Of a DNA stretch of 41,903 nucleotides, positions 1-8,298 are shown piece by piece (the stretch's first letter is position 1; each line of letters opens with the position of its first letter). The stretch is from JBBDWJ01 sp040902925 (GTDB lineage: Bacteria; Acidobacteriota; Terriglobia; Bryobacterales; UBA6623), in contig JBBDWJ010000087.1 of NCBI GenBank assembly GCA_040902925.1, positions 1 through 41,903 of the forward strand. The letters run 5' to 3'. The position numbers and the translations under genes were made by a program. The notes beneath the pieces were generated by a model. It did no database searches, had not been told where the DNA came from, and saw only the letters and a program-made list of their open reading frames with translations.

Positions 1-317
1 CCCCAACGTTCTCGAGTACCCACTAATTATAGCCGAGCATGGCGGTGGTTCCTTCCGGTAGGTCACGTACGCCTGTAGTCATAGCACTCTGCCGCCCGCT
101 TGTCGCCCATTGCGGCTTGCCAAGCTGCTTCATGATTTGACGAAGGGCCGGCGACCGACCAGACGCTGGCCATCGCAGACCGCCGCAATCGCAGGACGGC
201 CCGCAATTTGAGCGGATAGGGAACGGCCGGTGAGGGCAGTTGGACCGGCGGAACCCTGTACGCTATTTGCACTAAGCTAATAACGGCGGGTTTGGCGCCT
301 TCCCACCCGCCGTTCGA
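1..317. other. Non-coding left edge upstream of the kinase gene
   Basis: No convincing gene or RNA is visible here. A long minus-strand open frame reaching from 1352 to 63 is the antisense shadow of the kinase gene. No clear -35/-10 pair and no strong Shine-Dalgarno sequence precede the ATG at 318. The stretch may hold the regulatory region of the kinase and the end of a gene outside the window. Confidence 0.5.
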
Positions 318-3053
318 ATGACCGGCAAAACCATTTCTCACTACCGCGTCATCGCCAAGCTCGCCGAAGGCGGCATGGGTGTCGTCTATAAGGCCGAAGA
401 CGTACGGCTCAATCGAACCGTCGCCCTGAAATTTCTGCCGATTCGCTCCCTCAGCGGTGACGAAGACCGCGCAAGCTTTCTCCACGAAGCGCGCGCCGCG
501 GCCCGTCTCGACCATCCCAACATCGCTACGATTCACGAGATCGACGAAGTCGATGGCCAGACCTTTATCGCCATGGCCTTCGTGGACGGACCCACCGTTG
601 CGGAAAGGGTGAAGCAGGGCCGGCTGCCGTTTTCCGAGGCGGTCGATATCGCGCTCCAAACGGCTCGCGCCCTCGAGGAAGCGCACGAGAACGGCGTCAT
701 TCATCGCGACGTCAAAAGCGCCAACGTCATGCTGACGCGGCGCGGTCAAGTTAAGCTGACCGATTTCGGTCTCGCCCGGCTCACCTCGCAGGAAATTACT
801 CTCCACCAGGGGCTCAAAGGCACGCCCGCCTACATGTCGCCCGAGCAGATCCACGGCGAGAAGGCCGACCACCGCACCGACATCTGGTCGCTCGGCGTGA
901 TGACGTACGAAATGGTGACCGGACAGTTGCCCTTTCGCGGAGAGTACCGCCAGGTTCTCGTTTACGCCATCGCAAACGAAGAACCCGAACCGATCTCGAA
1001 GCTTAGGCCGCAAACCCCGCCCGAACTGATCGCGGCCATCGATCGGGCGCTCGCGAAAGATGCCGCGGACCGCTACCAGCACATCAGCGAATTCATCGCG
1101 GACCTGAAGAAAGTACGGCCGCAACTGGGGCCGCTTTCCTCCAGCTCGGCGGTCGCGGCGTGGCGCGGGCGAAGGTCCCGCAAGAACCTCTATGCTCCCC
1201 TCGCGGCTGCCGCGGCCGTCGTGCTGGTTTTGGGGCTCGCGTGGTTCCTGAGCAGCCGCCCCGAGCCGCCCACCGCGCCGCCAGAGGTCACGCCCCTGAC
1301 CAGCTACCCCGGCCGCGAGGAGTTTCCAAGCTTTTCGCCCGACGGCAACCAAGTGGCTTTTTCCTGGAACGGCGAAGCCGAGGAAAATTTCGACGTCTAC
1401 GTGAAGCTCGTGGACTCGGCCACGTCGTTGCGCCTGACCAGCGACCCGGCGCCCGACCTGAGTCCGGCCTGGTCCCCCGACGGACGCCAGATCGCCTTCC
1501 TGCGCGAGAACGCCAGCGGTCTTTGCGATCTTGTCATGACGCCGCCGCTAGGGGGCGCCGAGCGCAAAGTCGCAAGCGTGGCCGCCGGCGCCGCGGGTAG
1601 CGGGCTAGCTTGGTCGCCTGACAGCCGCTTTCTCGCTGTGGCCGACCGCGAATCGACCGACGGGCCGATGGGCATTACGTTGGTCGACGCTCAGTCCGGC
1701 AGCAAGCGTTGGCTCGTGCAGGCGCCCGCGGGCGCTAGCCGCGTGGTGTTCCCTGCTTTCTCTCCGGATGGCGCCACGCTGGCCTTCGATGTCGAGTTGG
1801 GAGTATGGCTCGGCGATACCTACCTTGTCGACGTGCGGCGCCTTATGGACACTCCGCGCCTTATGGACAATCCGCGCAGTGTCGACGCCCCCGGCGGCGC
1901 CAATCCGCAAGGCTCTGCCGATGCGCAGGCTAGTGCCGAGACCCAGAGTGCGGCCGCCGCCAAAAGCGAATTACGACGGCTCACTTTCGATGGCGGCCAG
2001 TCGGAGGGCCTTGCTTGGGACCCCGCTGGACGCCACATCCTGTCGGCGCGCATCTCGCGGTTGGGCCGCCGCTCATTCTGGCGCGTACCGATATCGGGCA
2101 CGGGGTCCGCGGAGCTCGTCAATGTCGGCGACAACCCGACGCACCCGGCCTTTGCCCGGCGCTCCGGCCGCTGGGCTTTCAGCAAAAGGATCTCCAGCTA
2201 CGATATCCGCCGCATCGACGCCAGCGATCCGCGGGCGGAAGGGGCGTTGTTTCTTTCCTCGACACAACTGGACGCCAACCCGCAGTATTCGCCCGACGGC
2301 GCGCGCGTCGCCTTTGCTTCGAGCCGTTCCGGCGGCATCGAGATCTGGATGGCCAATGCCGACGGCTCGCAACCCCTGCGGCTGACTTCCCTCGACATTA
2401 CGGGCAGCCCGCGCTGGTCGCCCGATGGCGCACAGATCGCGTTTGACGCGATCGCGGACGGAAACGCCGACGTCTACGTGGTCGATGTCGCCGGCGGGCC
2501 GCCGCGCCGCGTCACCACTGACCCGCACGAAGATATCGTCCCCGGCTGGTCGCGCGACGGGCGCTGGCTTTATTTCACTTCAAACCGCGGCGGCGACCGC
2601 CAGATTTGGAAGATGCCCGCTGGTCAACCCGGCGGGGACGCCGAGGCGGTGCAGGTGACCCGCCAGGGCGGCTTCTATGCCGTCGAATCCCCGGACGGGC
2701 AGTTCGTCTACTACGCCAAAGAGCGCGCCCTGGAAACCTCCATTTGGCGCGTGCCCATCGACGGCGGAGAAGAATCGCCGCTGCTCGAAATGACGCTCGC
2801 CGGATGGGGAAACCTGGTGGCGACACCCATGGGCCTCTACTTTGCCGCCCGCAAGGAAGGAACCTTGTCGGAGACGAAATGGGTGCTGATGCACCTAGCG
2901 CCGAACGAAAAAACGCCTCGCGAGCTGGTCGAATTGCCGCGCTTTCCGACCTTTGGAGGGCCGGGGCTGAGTGTATCGCCCGACGGCCGCTGGATACTCA
3001 CCGGCCAGGTAGACATCGAGTCGGACCTGATGCTTGTGGAAACGCAGAAATGA
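318..3053 (+). CDS. Transmembrane Ser/Thr protein kinase with extracytoplasmic TolB/WD40-like beta-propeller
   Basis: This 911-residue protein is a bacterial receptor-like Ser/Thr kinase. The Hanks-type kinase domain covers about residues 8-265. Visible elements are the glycine loop (LAEGGMGVVYKAE), the ATP-binding Lys38 in ALKFL, the catalytic HRD at 129-131, DFG at 149-151 and GTPAYMSPEQ at the end of the activation segment. After a basic linker (RRSRK) comes one membrane helix at about 292-312. The rest is a series of PD40-type repeats (SFSPDGNQVAFSW, AWSPDGRQIAF, RWSPDGAQIAF), which would fold as a propeller outside the membrane. The order kinase, helix, propeller is a common acidobacterial type. 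Inference: the propeller senses a ligand or surface state and the kinase signals inward. A low-complexity insert lies at about residues 505-555. The ATG at 318 gives the usual N-terminus (xGKTISHYRV) but has no clear ribosome site. Confidence 0.93.
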   Translation: MTGKTISHYRVIAKLAEGGMGVVYKAEDVRLNRTVALKFLPIRSLSGDEDRASFLHEARAAARLDHPNIATIHEIDEVDGQTFIAMAFVDGPTVAERVKQGRLPFSEAVDIALQTARALEEAHENGVIHRDVKSANVMLTRRGQVKLTDFGLARLTSQEITLHQGLKGTPAYMSPEQIHGEKADHRTDIWSLGVMTYEMVTGQLPFRGEYRQVLVYAIANEEPEPISKLRPQTPPELIAAIDRALAKDAADRYQHISEFIADLKKVRPQLGPLSSSSAVAAWRGRRSRKNLYAPLAAAAAVVLVLGLAWFLSSRPEPPTAPPEVTPLTSYPGREEFPSFSPDGNQVAFSWNGEAEENFDVYVKLVDSATSLRLTSDPAPDLSPAWSPDGRQIAFLRENASGLCDLVMTPPLGGAERKVASVAAGAAGSGLAWSPDSRFLAVADRESTDGPMGITLVDAQSGSKRWLVQAPAGASRVVFPAFSPDGATLAFDVELGVWLGDTYLVDVRRLMDTPRLMDNPRSVDAPGGANPQGSADAQASAETQSAAAAKSELRRLTFDGGQSEGLAWDPAGRHILSARISRLGRRSFWRVPISGTGSAELVNVGDNPTHPAFARRSGRWAFSKRISSYDIRRIDASDPRAEGALFLSSTQLDANPQYSPDGARVAFASSRSGGIEIWMANADGSQPLRLTSLDITGSPRWSPDGAQIAFDAIADGNADVYVVDVAGGPPRRVTTDPHEDIVPGWSRDGRWLYFTSNRGGDRQIWKMPAGQPGGDAEAVQVTRQGGFYAVESPDGQFVYYAKERALETSIWRVPIDGGEESPLLEMTLAGWGNLVATPMGLYFAARKEGTLSETKWVLMHLAPNEKTPRELVELPRFPTFGGPGLSVSPDGRWILTGQVDIESDLMLVETQK
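1839..1874 (+). repeat. Tandem 18-bp duplication inside the kinase propeller region
   Basis: Two copies of an 18-bp unit (CGCCTTATGGACACTCCG and the same with one change) lie head to tail, followed by a more diverged third copy. They encode RLMDTP, RLMDNP and then RSVDAP at the start of a Gly/Ala/Ser/Gln-rich insert between propeller blades. The unit is in frame, so this looks like recent slippage in a loop that tolerates length change. Confidence 0.8.
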
Positions 3054-3166
3054 GCACCGCCGCTTGGGCCGCATGCTGTCGCGCGGTCCGTGTTTAAGCC
3101 GCGGACGAAACGAATTTCATGTCGAGCCGAACGAAGGAGCGTCGTGGCTGACGGCCCGTCCGCCGT

Positions 3167-3745
3167 TTACAGCAGCGAGTCGATGGCGTCTTCCACGTCG
3201 GCCATATCGAGTTCATTGGACGAGGGGACACCGGTAAGCCGGTACCGCAGTTCACCTGCCTGATCGTAGACCAGGACGGCCGGCAGATCCTCAAGCGCCA
3301 TGGCATCGAGCGAAGCCGCTACATCCTGCTGCGGCAAGAAGTGGGGAAACCGCGCGTCGTATCTTTTAACGATCTCTTCGGCTGCCTCGATCTCCTCCTG
3401 CTGTGCGTACTCTTCGAGGCATAGCGAGGCGAAGCTCACGCCCTTTTCGCGGTATCTCTCGGAGAGCTCGACCAGGTTGGGCAAGATCTCGATGCAGTTG
3501 CGGCACCAGCTCGCCCAGACCGGTACAACGACGATCGAGCCCCGCCGCGCGGCCAGCTCTTCTTGCCAGCCTTCGAAGGTGATCGCCTCGATTCGCGGCT
3601 TGCGCGGCCAGGTGTGGGTAACGACAAGATAAAGCGCTGCCAGCAGCCCAAGATTGCGGACCAGACGGAGCCAGCGACGCCGGGGGCGCGCATGCGGAGA
3701 CACCAATCCTTCGCCGTCGCCTTCGCTTGCGGAACTCCTTCGCAC
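3167..3745 (-). CDS. Membrane-anchored TlpA-like thioredoxin-fold protein
   Basis: This 192-residue protein has a basic N-terminus, one hydrophobic segment at about residues 31-45 (NLGLLAALYLVVTHT) and a thioredoxin-like domain. The redox motif is WASWCRNC with cysteines at about 81 and 84, and a cis-proline-like LEDLPAVLVYD follows later. TlpA/ResA-family proteins are held by an N-terminal anchor and reduce disulfides outside the membrane, often for cytochrome c maturation or envelope protein folding. That role is family knowledge; no maturation genes adjoin it. Start: GTG at 3745, or GTG at 3703, which has GAAGGA just upstream but at short spacing. It is the last gene of a minus-strand group that starts with the LysW-like gene, and it converges on the kinase gene. 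Confidence 0.82.
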   Translation of the reverse strand: MRRSSASEGDGEGLVSPHARPRRRWLRLVRNLGLLAALYLVVTHTWPRKPRIEAITFEGWQEELAARRGSIVVVPVWASWCRNCIEILPNLVELSERYREKGVSFASLCLEEYAQQEEIEAAEEIVKRYDARFPHFLPQQDVAASLDAMALEDLPAVLVYDQAGELRYRLTGVPSSNELDMADVEDAIDSLL

Positions 3746-3884
3746 CCTGACTCTATCTTCGGATATCCGGCGTTAGAACATCACAAAAACCGCAACCGGA
3801 ACTGCGCGGCATTCGCTGCTGTTGGCTTCACCGGGCCGGAGAGGCTGGCGGCAACAGCCGTGGCTGAGGGCGGTAGTCGGCTCG

Positions 3885-4235
3885 CTATTTTTTGAGCTCG
3901 AAATTGTAGACCACTTCCTTGCGGTCGTCGAAGGTACTGACCGTGCGCGTGCGGCTCATCGTATCGCCCAAGCGGGCTTTCAGTTGGTAGTCGACGTTGG
4001 TGTCGAGGCCGTGGAAGTAATAGTTCCCATCGCGATCGGTGATAAACGACTTCACTTGTAGCGTCTTGGTGTTCTTGATCTGCACCACGGCGCCTTCGAT
4101 GGGGTTTTCCTGCTCGTCGGTGACGAGCCCTTTTACCGACCGCGTCGGACGGTCATCTTGGGCGAGGGCCGGCGCCCATGCCGCAAGAAGAAATCCGCAC
4201 ACGATCAGGGCCGCCGCGATTCTCGTATTCAGCAT
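3885..4235 (-). CDS. Small secreted protein with carboxypeptidase-regulatory-like domain
   Basis: The product is about 116 residues: a signal peptide (about 1-26, AAALIVCGFLLAAWAPALAQ) and then a beta-sandwich of the carboxypeptidase regulatory-like type. Features of the fold are VKGLVTDEQENPIEGAVVQIKN, then a TDRDGNYYFHGL turn and a closing strand pattern. These domains are found in surface and outer-membrane proteins of Bacteroidetes and Acidobacteria and are thought to act in binding or assembly; no enzyme residues are present. Start: AGGAG lies 5 bases before the ATG at 4235, with another ATG at 4238. It sits between the membrane thioredoxin and a second protein with the same domain, so the three probably act in the same compartment. 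The binding partner is unknown. Confidence 0.78.
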   Translation of the reverse strand: MLNTRIAAALIVCGFLLAAWAPALAQDDRPTRSVKGLVTDEQENPIEGAVVQIKNTKTLQVKSFITDRDGNYYFHGLDTNVDYQLKARLGDTMSRTRTVSTFDDRKEVVYNFELKK

Positions 4236-4365
4236 CATGTCTCCTGGGCTGCCGGGCGCTCCTATTCGCTTCAACTGACTCCGCTGCGTTTAGTTTCAAT
4301 GGATTGCGAAGCGCCCGGGTCCCGTATCCCTACTACAGAGGACGCCCCCTGACAGGTCCCGGTTT

Positions 4366-4794
4366 CTATTTTTTCGGCGCCGGGCTGAGCATGAGATTGG
4401 CCCTAACCTTCTCGCTTTCGTAAACTTCCACCGTTTTTTGCGCCGGCTCGAACCCTTTCGCCGACGCCGTGATCGCGTACGTGCGCTGCCCGGCTGGAAC
4501 GCGGATCGCGAAATCACCCTGGGCGTCCGTCACGGCGCTGCTCTTCAGCTTAGGGTTGTCTTGCGCCACAACCTCAACTTTGGCGCCCCGCAGCAGATGA
4601 CCACTCGACTGGAAGACCGTGCCGGCGATGATGGCCTCCGCCTCGGGCTGCTTCTTCTTGCCGGCCGCGTTCAGCAGCAGCGCGCTGCTCAGCAGCACGA
4701 CAACGGAGAGGATAGTCCAACGGCGCAAAAACGCCGGCGGCTTAGCCTCCCTCTTTTTCCTCTTCTTCCTCTTCCTCGACTTCGTAAAACCCAT
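4366..4794 (-). CDS. One-helix membrane protein: polybasic cytoplasmic tail plus carboxypeptidase-regulatory-like domain
   Basis: Taking the ATG at 4794, the protein has 142 residues. Residues 5-18 are almost all Lys/Arg (11 of 14). A membrane helix follows at about 27-44 (TILSVVVLLSSALLLNAAG), and then a carboxypeptidase-regulatory-like beta-sandwich (IIAGTVFQSSG, AVTDAQGDFAIRVPAG, ITASAKGFEPAQKTVEV). The charge pattern places the domain outside and the basic tail inside. The first 53 bases overlap the 3' end of the LysW-like gene in another frame. There is no strong ribosome site at 4794, so translation may depend on ribosomes finishing the upstream gene. The frame stays open upstream to 4962, but that stretch is antisense-like low-complexity sequence inside the LysW-like gene and is unlikely to be used. 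Function unknown. Confidence 0.7.
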   Translation of the reverse strand: MGFTKSRKRKKRKKREAKPPAFLRRWTILSVVVLLSSALLLNAAGKKKQPEAEAIIAGTVFQSSGHLLRGAKVEVVAQDNPKLKSSAVTDAQGDFAIRVPAGQRTYAITASAKGFEPAQKTVEVYESEKVRANLMLSPAPKK

Positions 4795-5050
4795 TGTCGC
4801 TAAATTCTTCGTCGTAGCTGTCGTCTTCATCCAGATCGTCGTCGTCGTCTTCGGTCTCCGTTTCTTCGGCCACCTCCTCCTTTTCTGCCTCTGGATCGTC
4901 GTCCTCCGTAACCAACCGCAACTCGAGCTCGTTGATGCGGGCGACCTCCAGCGTGGCTCCACACTCGTCGCAATTCACGATATCGCCCTTCTCGAGGTCA
5001 TCTTCGTTTTCGAGGTAGAACTCAAGGGCGCAATAGGGACAAATTGCCAT
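4742..5050 (-). CDS. LysW-like zinc-ribbon protein with long polyacidic tail
   Basis: This 102-residue protein begins with a zinc ribbon: CPYC at 4-7 and CDEC at 27-30. The sequence around it (LEKGDIVNCDECGATLEV) closely resembles LysW/ArgW, the small carrier proteins whose C-terminal EDWGE glutamate holds intermediates in lysine or arginine synthesis. Here the EDWGE end is absent. Residues about 49-102 are instead dominated by Asp and Glu, ending in a run of seven Glu and then KEGG. No lysX/argX-type ligase or other amino-acid biosynthesis gene is nearby. ATG at 5050 has AGCAGG upstream. Possibilities are a carrier repurposed for another conjugate, or a zinc-ribbon regulator with an acidic binding tail. 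The zinc ribbon is seen; the function is open. Confidence 0.75.
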   Translation of the reverse strand: MAICPYCALEFYLENEDDLEKGDIVNCDECGATLEVARINELELRLVTEDDDPEAEKEEVAEETETEDDDDDLDEDDSYDEEFSDNGFYEVEEEEEEEKEGG

Positions 5051-5221
5051 GTAACCTGCTCTCCATCCTCTATGTACCGCAACTCAGATGCGGTTGCCAA
5101 GTCCAATGTCCATTCGCGCCTCAAATCGGGCAAAGACAAGGCCTTGGATGGCCCCCGCCGGCGCCGGATTTCCGGCCGCGTTGGCTCGGGACCCCGGTCT
5201 GTGCTGCAATCGAAGGGCAGT

Positions 5222-5665
5222 ATGTCTCGCCACTACCCCACCCATCCGATCGTCGGCGTGGCCGGCATTGTACTCGATGGCGACCGAGTTCTGCTGGTCA
5301 AGCGGGGCCGCGAGCCGCTCAAGGGAATCTGGTCGCTCCCCGGCGGGGGGCTCGAGCTGGGCGAGACGCTGCGCGAGGGCGTGCGGCGTGAGCTTCGCGA
5401 GGAGGCCGGCCTGAATGTTCGCGTGCTGGACATGGTCGAGGTCCTGGAGCGTATCACCCCCGGCGAGCAGGGTCGTACGGCCTATCACTACGTCCTCATC
5501 GACTTTTTGTGCGAAAGCGATGGCGGCGTCCCGCGTGCCGACGACGACGTCGACGAAGTTGCCTGGGTGGAGAGGGGCCGTATCGGCGACTACGAAACCA
5601 CCGAAGGAGCCCCCGCCGTGATCGAAAAGGCGTTCGCGATACGCGATGCCCGCGAGCCGCGCTGA
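5222..5665 (+). CDS. Nudix (NUDT/ADP-ribose pyrophosphatase-like) hydrolase
   Basis: This 147-residue protein carries a complete Nudix box at about residues 41-63: GGLELGETLREGVRRELREEAGL, fitting Gx5Ex7REUxEExGU. It is preceded by the usual WSLPGGG. Nudix enzymes cleave nucleoside diphosphates linked to another group (NADH, ADP-ribose, oxidised nucleotides) using Mg2+ held by the box glutamates. The compact form, with VGVAGIVLDGDRVLLVKRG at the N-terminus, suits a housecleaning or ADP-ribose pyrophosphatase-like enzyme; the substrate cannot be read from the sequence. The ATG at 5222 has GAAGGG just upstream. It is divergent from the LysW-like gene, and a 10-bp hairpin overlaps its stop codon before mutS2. 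Confidence 0.9.
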   Translation: MSRHYPTHPIVGVAGIVLDGDRVLLVKRGREPLKGIWSLPGGGLELGETLREGVRRELREEAGLNVRVLDMVEVLERITPGEQGRTAYHYVLIDFLCESDGGVPRADDDVDEVAWVERGRIGDYETTEGAPAVIEKAFAIRDAREPR

Positions 5666-5688
5666 AGCCGCGGATTCCCCGCGGCTTC
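5664..5688 (+). terminator. Perfect 10-bp hairpin overlapping the Nudix stop codon
   Basis: GAAGCCGCGG at 5664-5673 and CCGCGGCTTC at 5679-5688 form a perfect stem with the 5-base loop ATTCC. The stem begins inside the TGA stop (5663-5665). There is no T-tract afterwards, so it is either an attenuating or mRNA-stabilising hairpin or a non-canonical terminator. Confidence 0.55.
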
Positions 5689-5786
5689 CTGCCCGGAGCG
5701 GCGGAAAGTTCGCCGGCCAGCCGCCGTATACTGAGCAAATACCAACGTCCGCCATTTCCGCGCGGGCCGGCCCGAACATCGTTTTC

Positions 5787-8240
5787 ATGCCCTCGAAATC
5801 CGCCGAAGCGCTCGAATTCCCCGCTCTTGTTGGACTCCTCAAGCGCTATTTGGTCAGCCCGTTAGGCGAATGGCGGCACGCCGAATTCGCCGCCGCGCCT
5901 TTTCACCCGTCGCGGGAAGCCGCCGAAGCAGCTCTCGCCGAAACGGCCGAGGCCATGGACTGGCTGCGGACGGCGGAGAATAGCGCGCCCCGAGGCGGCC
6001 TCAGCGCTCCCAGATTTCAGGGCCTGCGCGATATGCGGGCGGCCGCGGCGCGGCTGCGGGCCGAAGGGTCTGTGCTCGAGCCGCTTCAAATCCTCGGGTT
6101 GATCGAGATTCTCGACCGCGCCGAGCAGTTGCGAACCCAACTCGGCCTCCAGGCGACGCAATTCCCGAAGCTGGCCGCCTACGCGGAGCGCCTCGCGGAC
6201 ATGCGCCCGTTGCTGCGGGAGATTTCCGGCAAGATCCGCCCCGATGGGGAGCTCGAAGATCACGCCAGCCCGACCCTCTCCCGTCTACGGCGTCAAATCG
6301 ATCAGCACCGCCAGTCGGTTCAAAAATCGCTCGACAAGTTCGTCCGCGCGCAATACCAGGAGGGGGTGCTGCAGGACGACTACGTGACGATCCGCGACGG
6401 CCGGCTCGTCGTGCCCGTCAAAGCCGGCTGGAAGTGGCGCGTCGAAGGCGTCATCCACAGCGCCAGCGGCACCGGGCAAACGGTGTTTATCGAGCCGCTG
6501 GAGACGATCGTTCTCAACAACCGCCTGGTGCGGCTGCTCGAAGACGAGCAGCGCGAGGTGCATCGCATCCTGCGCGAGATGACCGCCCGGCTGCGCCTCG
6601 AGGCGGACGCCGTGCACCAGGCGATCCAGACTCTCGCCGAGCTCGAATGGCTATTTGCTAAAGCAAACTTCGGCCGTGAGTTCCGCTGCGCCATCCCCTC
6701 GTTTTCGCCGCCCCCCGATGGCGCCGGTCCGGAACGTCTGCGGCTCGACTGGGCGCGGCACCCGCTGCTCGAAGACGTGCTCCGCAAAAGCGGCCGGAAA
6801 ATCATCCCCATCTCGCTGACGATGGAGGGAGGTGAGCGGGTCTTGGTGGTCAGTGGTCCCAACGCCGGCGGCAAGACGATCGTGCTCAAGACCGTCGGAC
6901 TGCTTGCGCTGATGGCTCAAGGCGCCCTGCCGGTGCCGGCCGAAGGGGCCGAATTTCCGTGGTTCGAATGCGTTCTCGCCGATATCGGGGACTCGCAGTC
7001 GATCACCGAAAGCCTCAGCACCTTCTCGGCGCACATCGAAAAACTGAAAGCGATGATGGCCGAGGCGGACGCCCGGTCGCTCGTGTTGCTCGACGAGTTA
7101 GGCGCCGCGACTGATCCGCAGGAAGGTGGTGCGCTGGCGGTCGCCGTGGTCGAGCATTTCCTCCAATGCGGGGCATTTCATATCGCCTCGACGCACCTGC
7201 CGGCGCTCAAAATTTACGCCGCCAACGCCAGCGGAGTGCAGAATGCCGCCGTCGGCTTTGACGCCGAAGGCCTTTCGCCGACCTTCAGGCTGTTGGTGGG
7301 CGTGCCGGGGCAATCGGCGGGCCTGGCAATGGCGCAGCGCTTCGGTATGCCGCCCGAAGTCATCGAGCGCGCCCGTGGCGCGATGGCCACGCAGGAAGGC
7401 GACGCCGCTGCATTTCTCAACGAGCTGCACCGCCGCGTCGAAGAATACGAGCAGGCGCAAAAGAGTCTTCGCCAGGCCGAGCACGAGCTGCGTGAACGCG
7501 AGCGGGCGCTGAGCCGCGAGTGGGAAAAGCGCGAAAAAGCGAAGCTCGACGAACTCGAGCGCCGCGTGGCGGCCCTGATCGACAAGTTTGGCGCTGAAGC
7601 GAAGGAGGCGCTCGAAAAAATCGGCGAGACCAGCGGCAGCCGCCGCGCCCTGCAAATGGCGCAGCAGCGCATCTCGAAAACCCAGCGCGAGATGCACGAG
7701 CAGTTCGAATCCACCGCTCAGGTGGCGCTGGGGCGCGAACCCGAGCCGAAACCGGCCGTCACCGGCGGCCCCCTGCCAGTGGGCGCGCATGTCCATCTGG
7801 CTAGCCTAGGCGCCACCGGCCAAGTGGTGCGCGCGCTCTCGAATGAAAGCTACGAGGTGCAGGTCGGCCGTCTCAAAATGCGCGTCTCGCGAGGCGACAT
7901 CACTAAGGTGCTACCGGCTGCTGGCGCTGGCCTTAGAGCCGGACCGCTGCCCGCCCGCGTCACGCTTCACACCGCGCCCCGCTCGGCGGCCTCTCTTTCC
8001 GAAATCAACGTCATTGGAAAAAATCGCGACGAAGCCGAGGAGGCAGTCGACAAATTCCTCGACGAGGCCGTGCTGGCCGAAGTCAACCGCGTCCGCGTCA
8101 TCCATGGGCACGGCATGAACGTACTTCGCAAAGCCCTCTGGCAGATGTTCGCCAACCACATTCACGTCGAGCGGTATTACCAGGCGGAGCAGCACGAAGG
8201 CGGAGCCGGTGCGACCATCGTCGAAATCAAAGAATCGTAA
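5787..8240 (+). CDS. mutS2: MutS2 family ATPase/endonuclease
   Basis: This 817-residue protein has the MutS2 layout and no mismatch-recognition domain I. The core and clamp region is followed by an ABC-type ATPase with Walker A GPNAGGKT at about 357-364 and Walker B SLVLLDELGAATDP at about 431-444. A charged coiled coil follows (about 555-640), then a KOW-like stretch and a C-terminal Smr domain (about 740-817) with the conserved HGHG. MutS2 acts on branched DNA, limiting recombination, and in some bacteria on collided ribosomes. The Smr motif usually written LDLRG reads INVIG here, so nuclease activity should not be assumed. ATG at 5787 matches the family N-terminus; the frame is open further upstream without homology. 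The radical SAM gene follows after 58 bases. Confidence 0.95.
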   Translation: MPSKSAEALEFPALVGLLKRYLVSPLGEWRHAEFAAAPFHPSREAAEAALAETAEAMDWLRTAENSAPRGGLSAPRFQGLRDMRAAAARLRAEGSVLEPLQILGLIEILDRAEQLRTQLGLQATQFPKLAAYAERLADMRPLLREISGKIRPDGELEDHASPTLSRLRRQIDQHRQSVQKSLDKFVRAQYQEGVLQDDYVTIRDGRLVVPVKAGWKWRVEGVIHSASGTGQTVFIEPLETIVLNNRLVRLLEDEQREVHRILREMTARLRLEADAVHQAIQTLAELEWLFAKANFGREFRCAIPSFSPPPDGAGPERLRLDWARHPLLEDVLRKSGRKIIPISLTMEGGERVLVVSGPNAGGKTIVLKTVGLLALMAQGALPVPAEGAEFPWFECVLADIGDSQSITESLSTFSAHIEKLKAMMAEADARSLVLLDELGAATDPQEGGALAVAVVEHFLQCGAFHIASTHLPALKIYAANASGVQNAAVGFDAEGLSPTFRLLVGVPGQSAGLAMAQRFGMPPEVIERARGAMATQEGDAAAFLNELHRRVEEYEQAQKSLRQAEHELRERERALSREWEKREKAKLDELERRVAALIDKFGAEAKEALEKIGETSGSRRALQMAQQRISKTQREMHEQFESTAQVALGREPEPKPAVTGGPLPVGAHVHLASLGATGQVVRALSNESYEVQVGRLKMRVSRGDITKVLPAAGAGLRAGPLPARVTLHTAPRSAASLSEINVIGKNRDEAEEAVDKFLDEAVLAEVNRVRVIHGHGMNVLRKALWQMFANHIHVERYYQAEQHEGGAGATIVEIKES

Positions 8241-8298
8241 TTGCAGCGCGATCAGGTCAGAGTGGAAATTCCGGCGCGTAGTAAACTGACGAATCACC

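Noticed and set aside
63..1352. 429-residue minus-strand open frame opposite the kinase
   Set aside because: It is antisense to a clear kinase gene, Arg/Gly-rich and without any domain; a codon-bias shadow.
4619..5221. N-terminal extension of the Nudix gene upstream to 4619
   Set aside because: The extension is antisense to the LysW-like gene and low complexity; ATG 5222 with GAAGGG gives a normal Nudix length.
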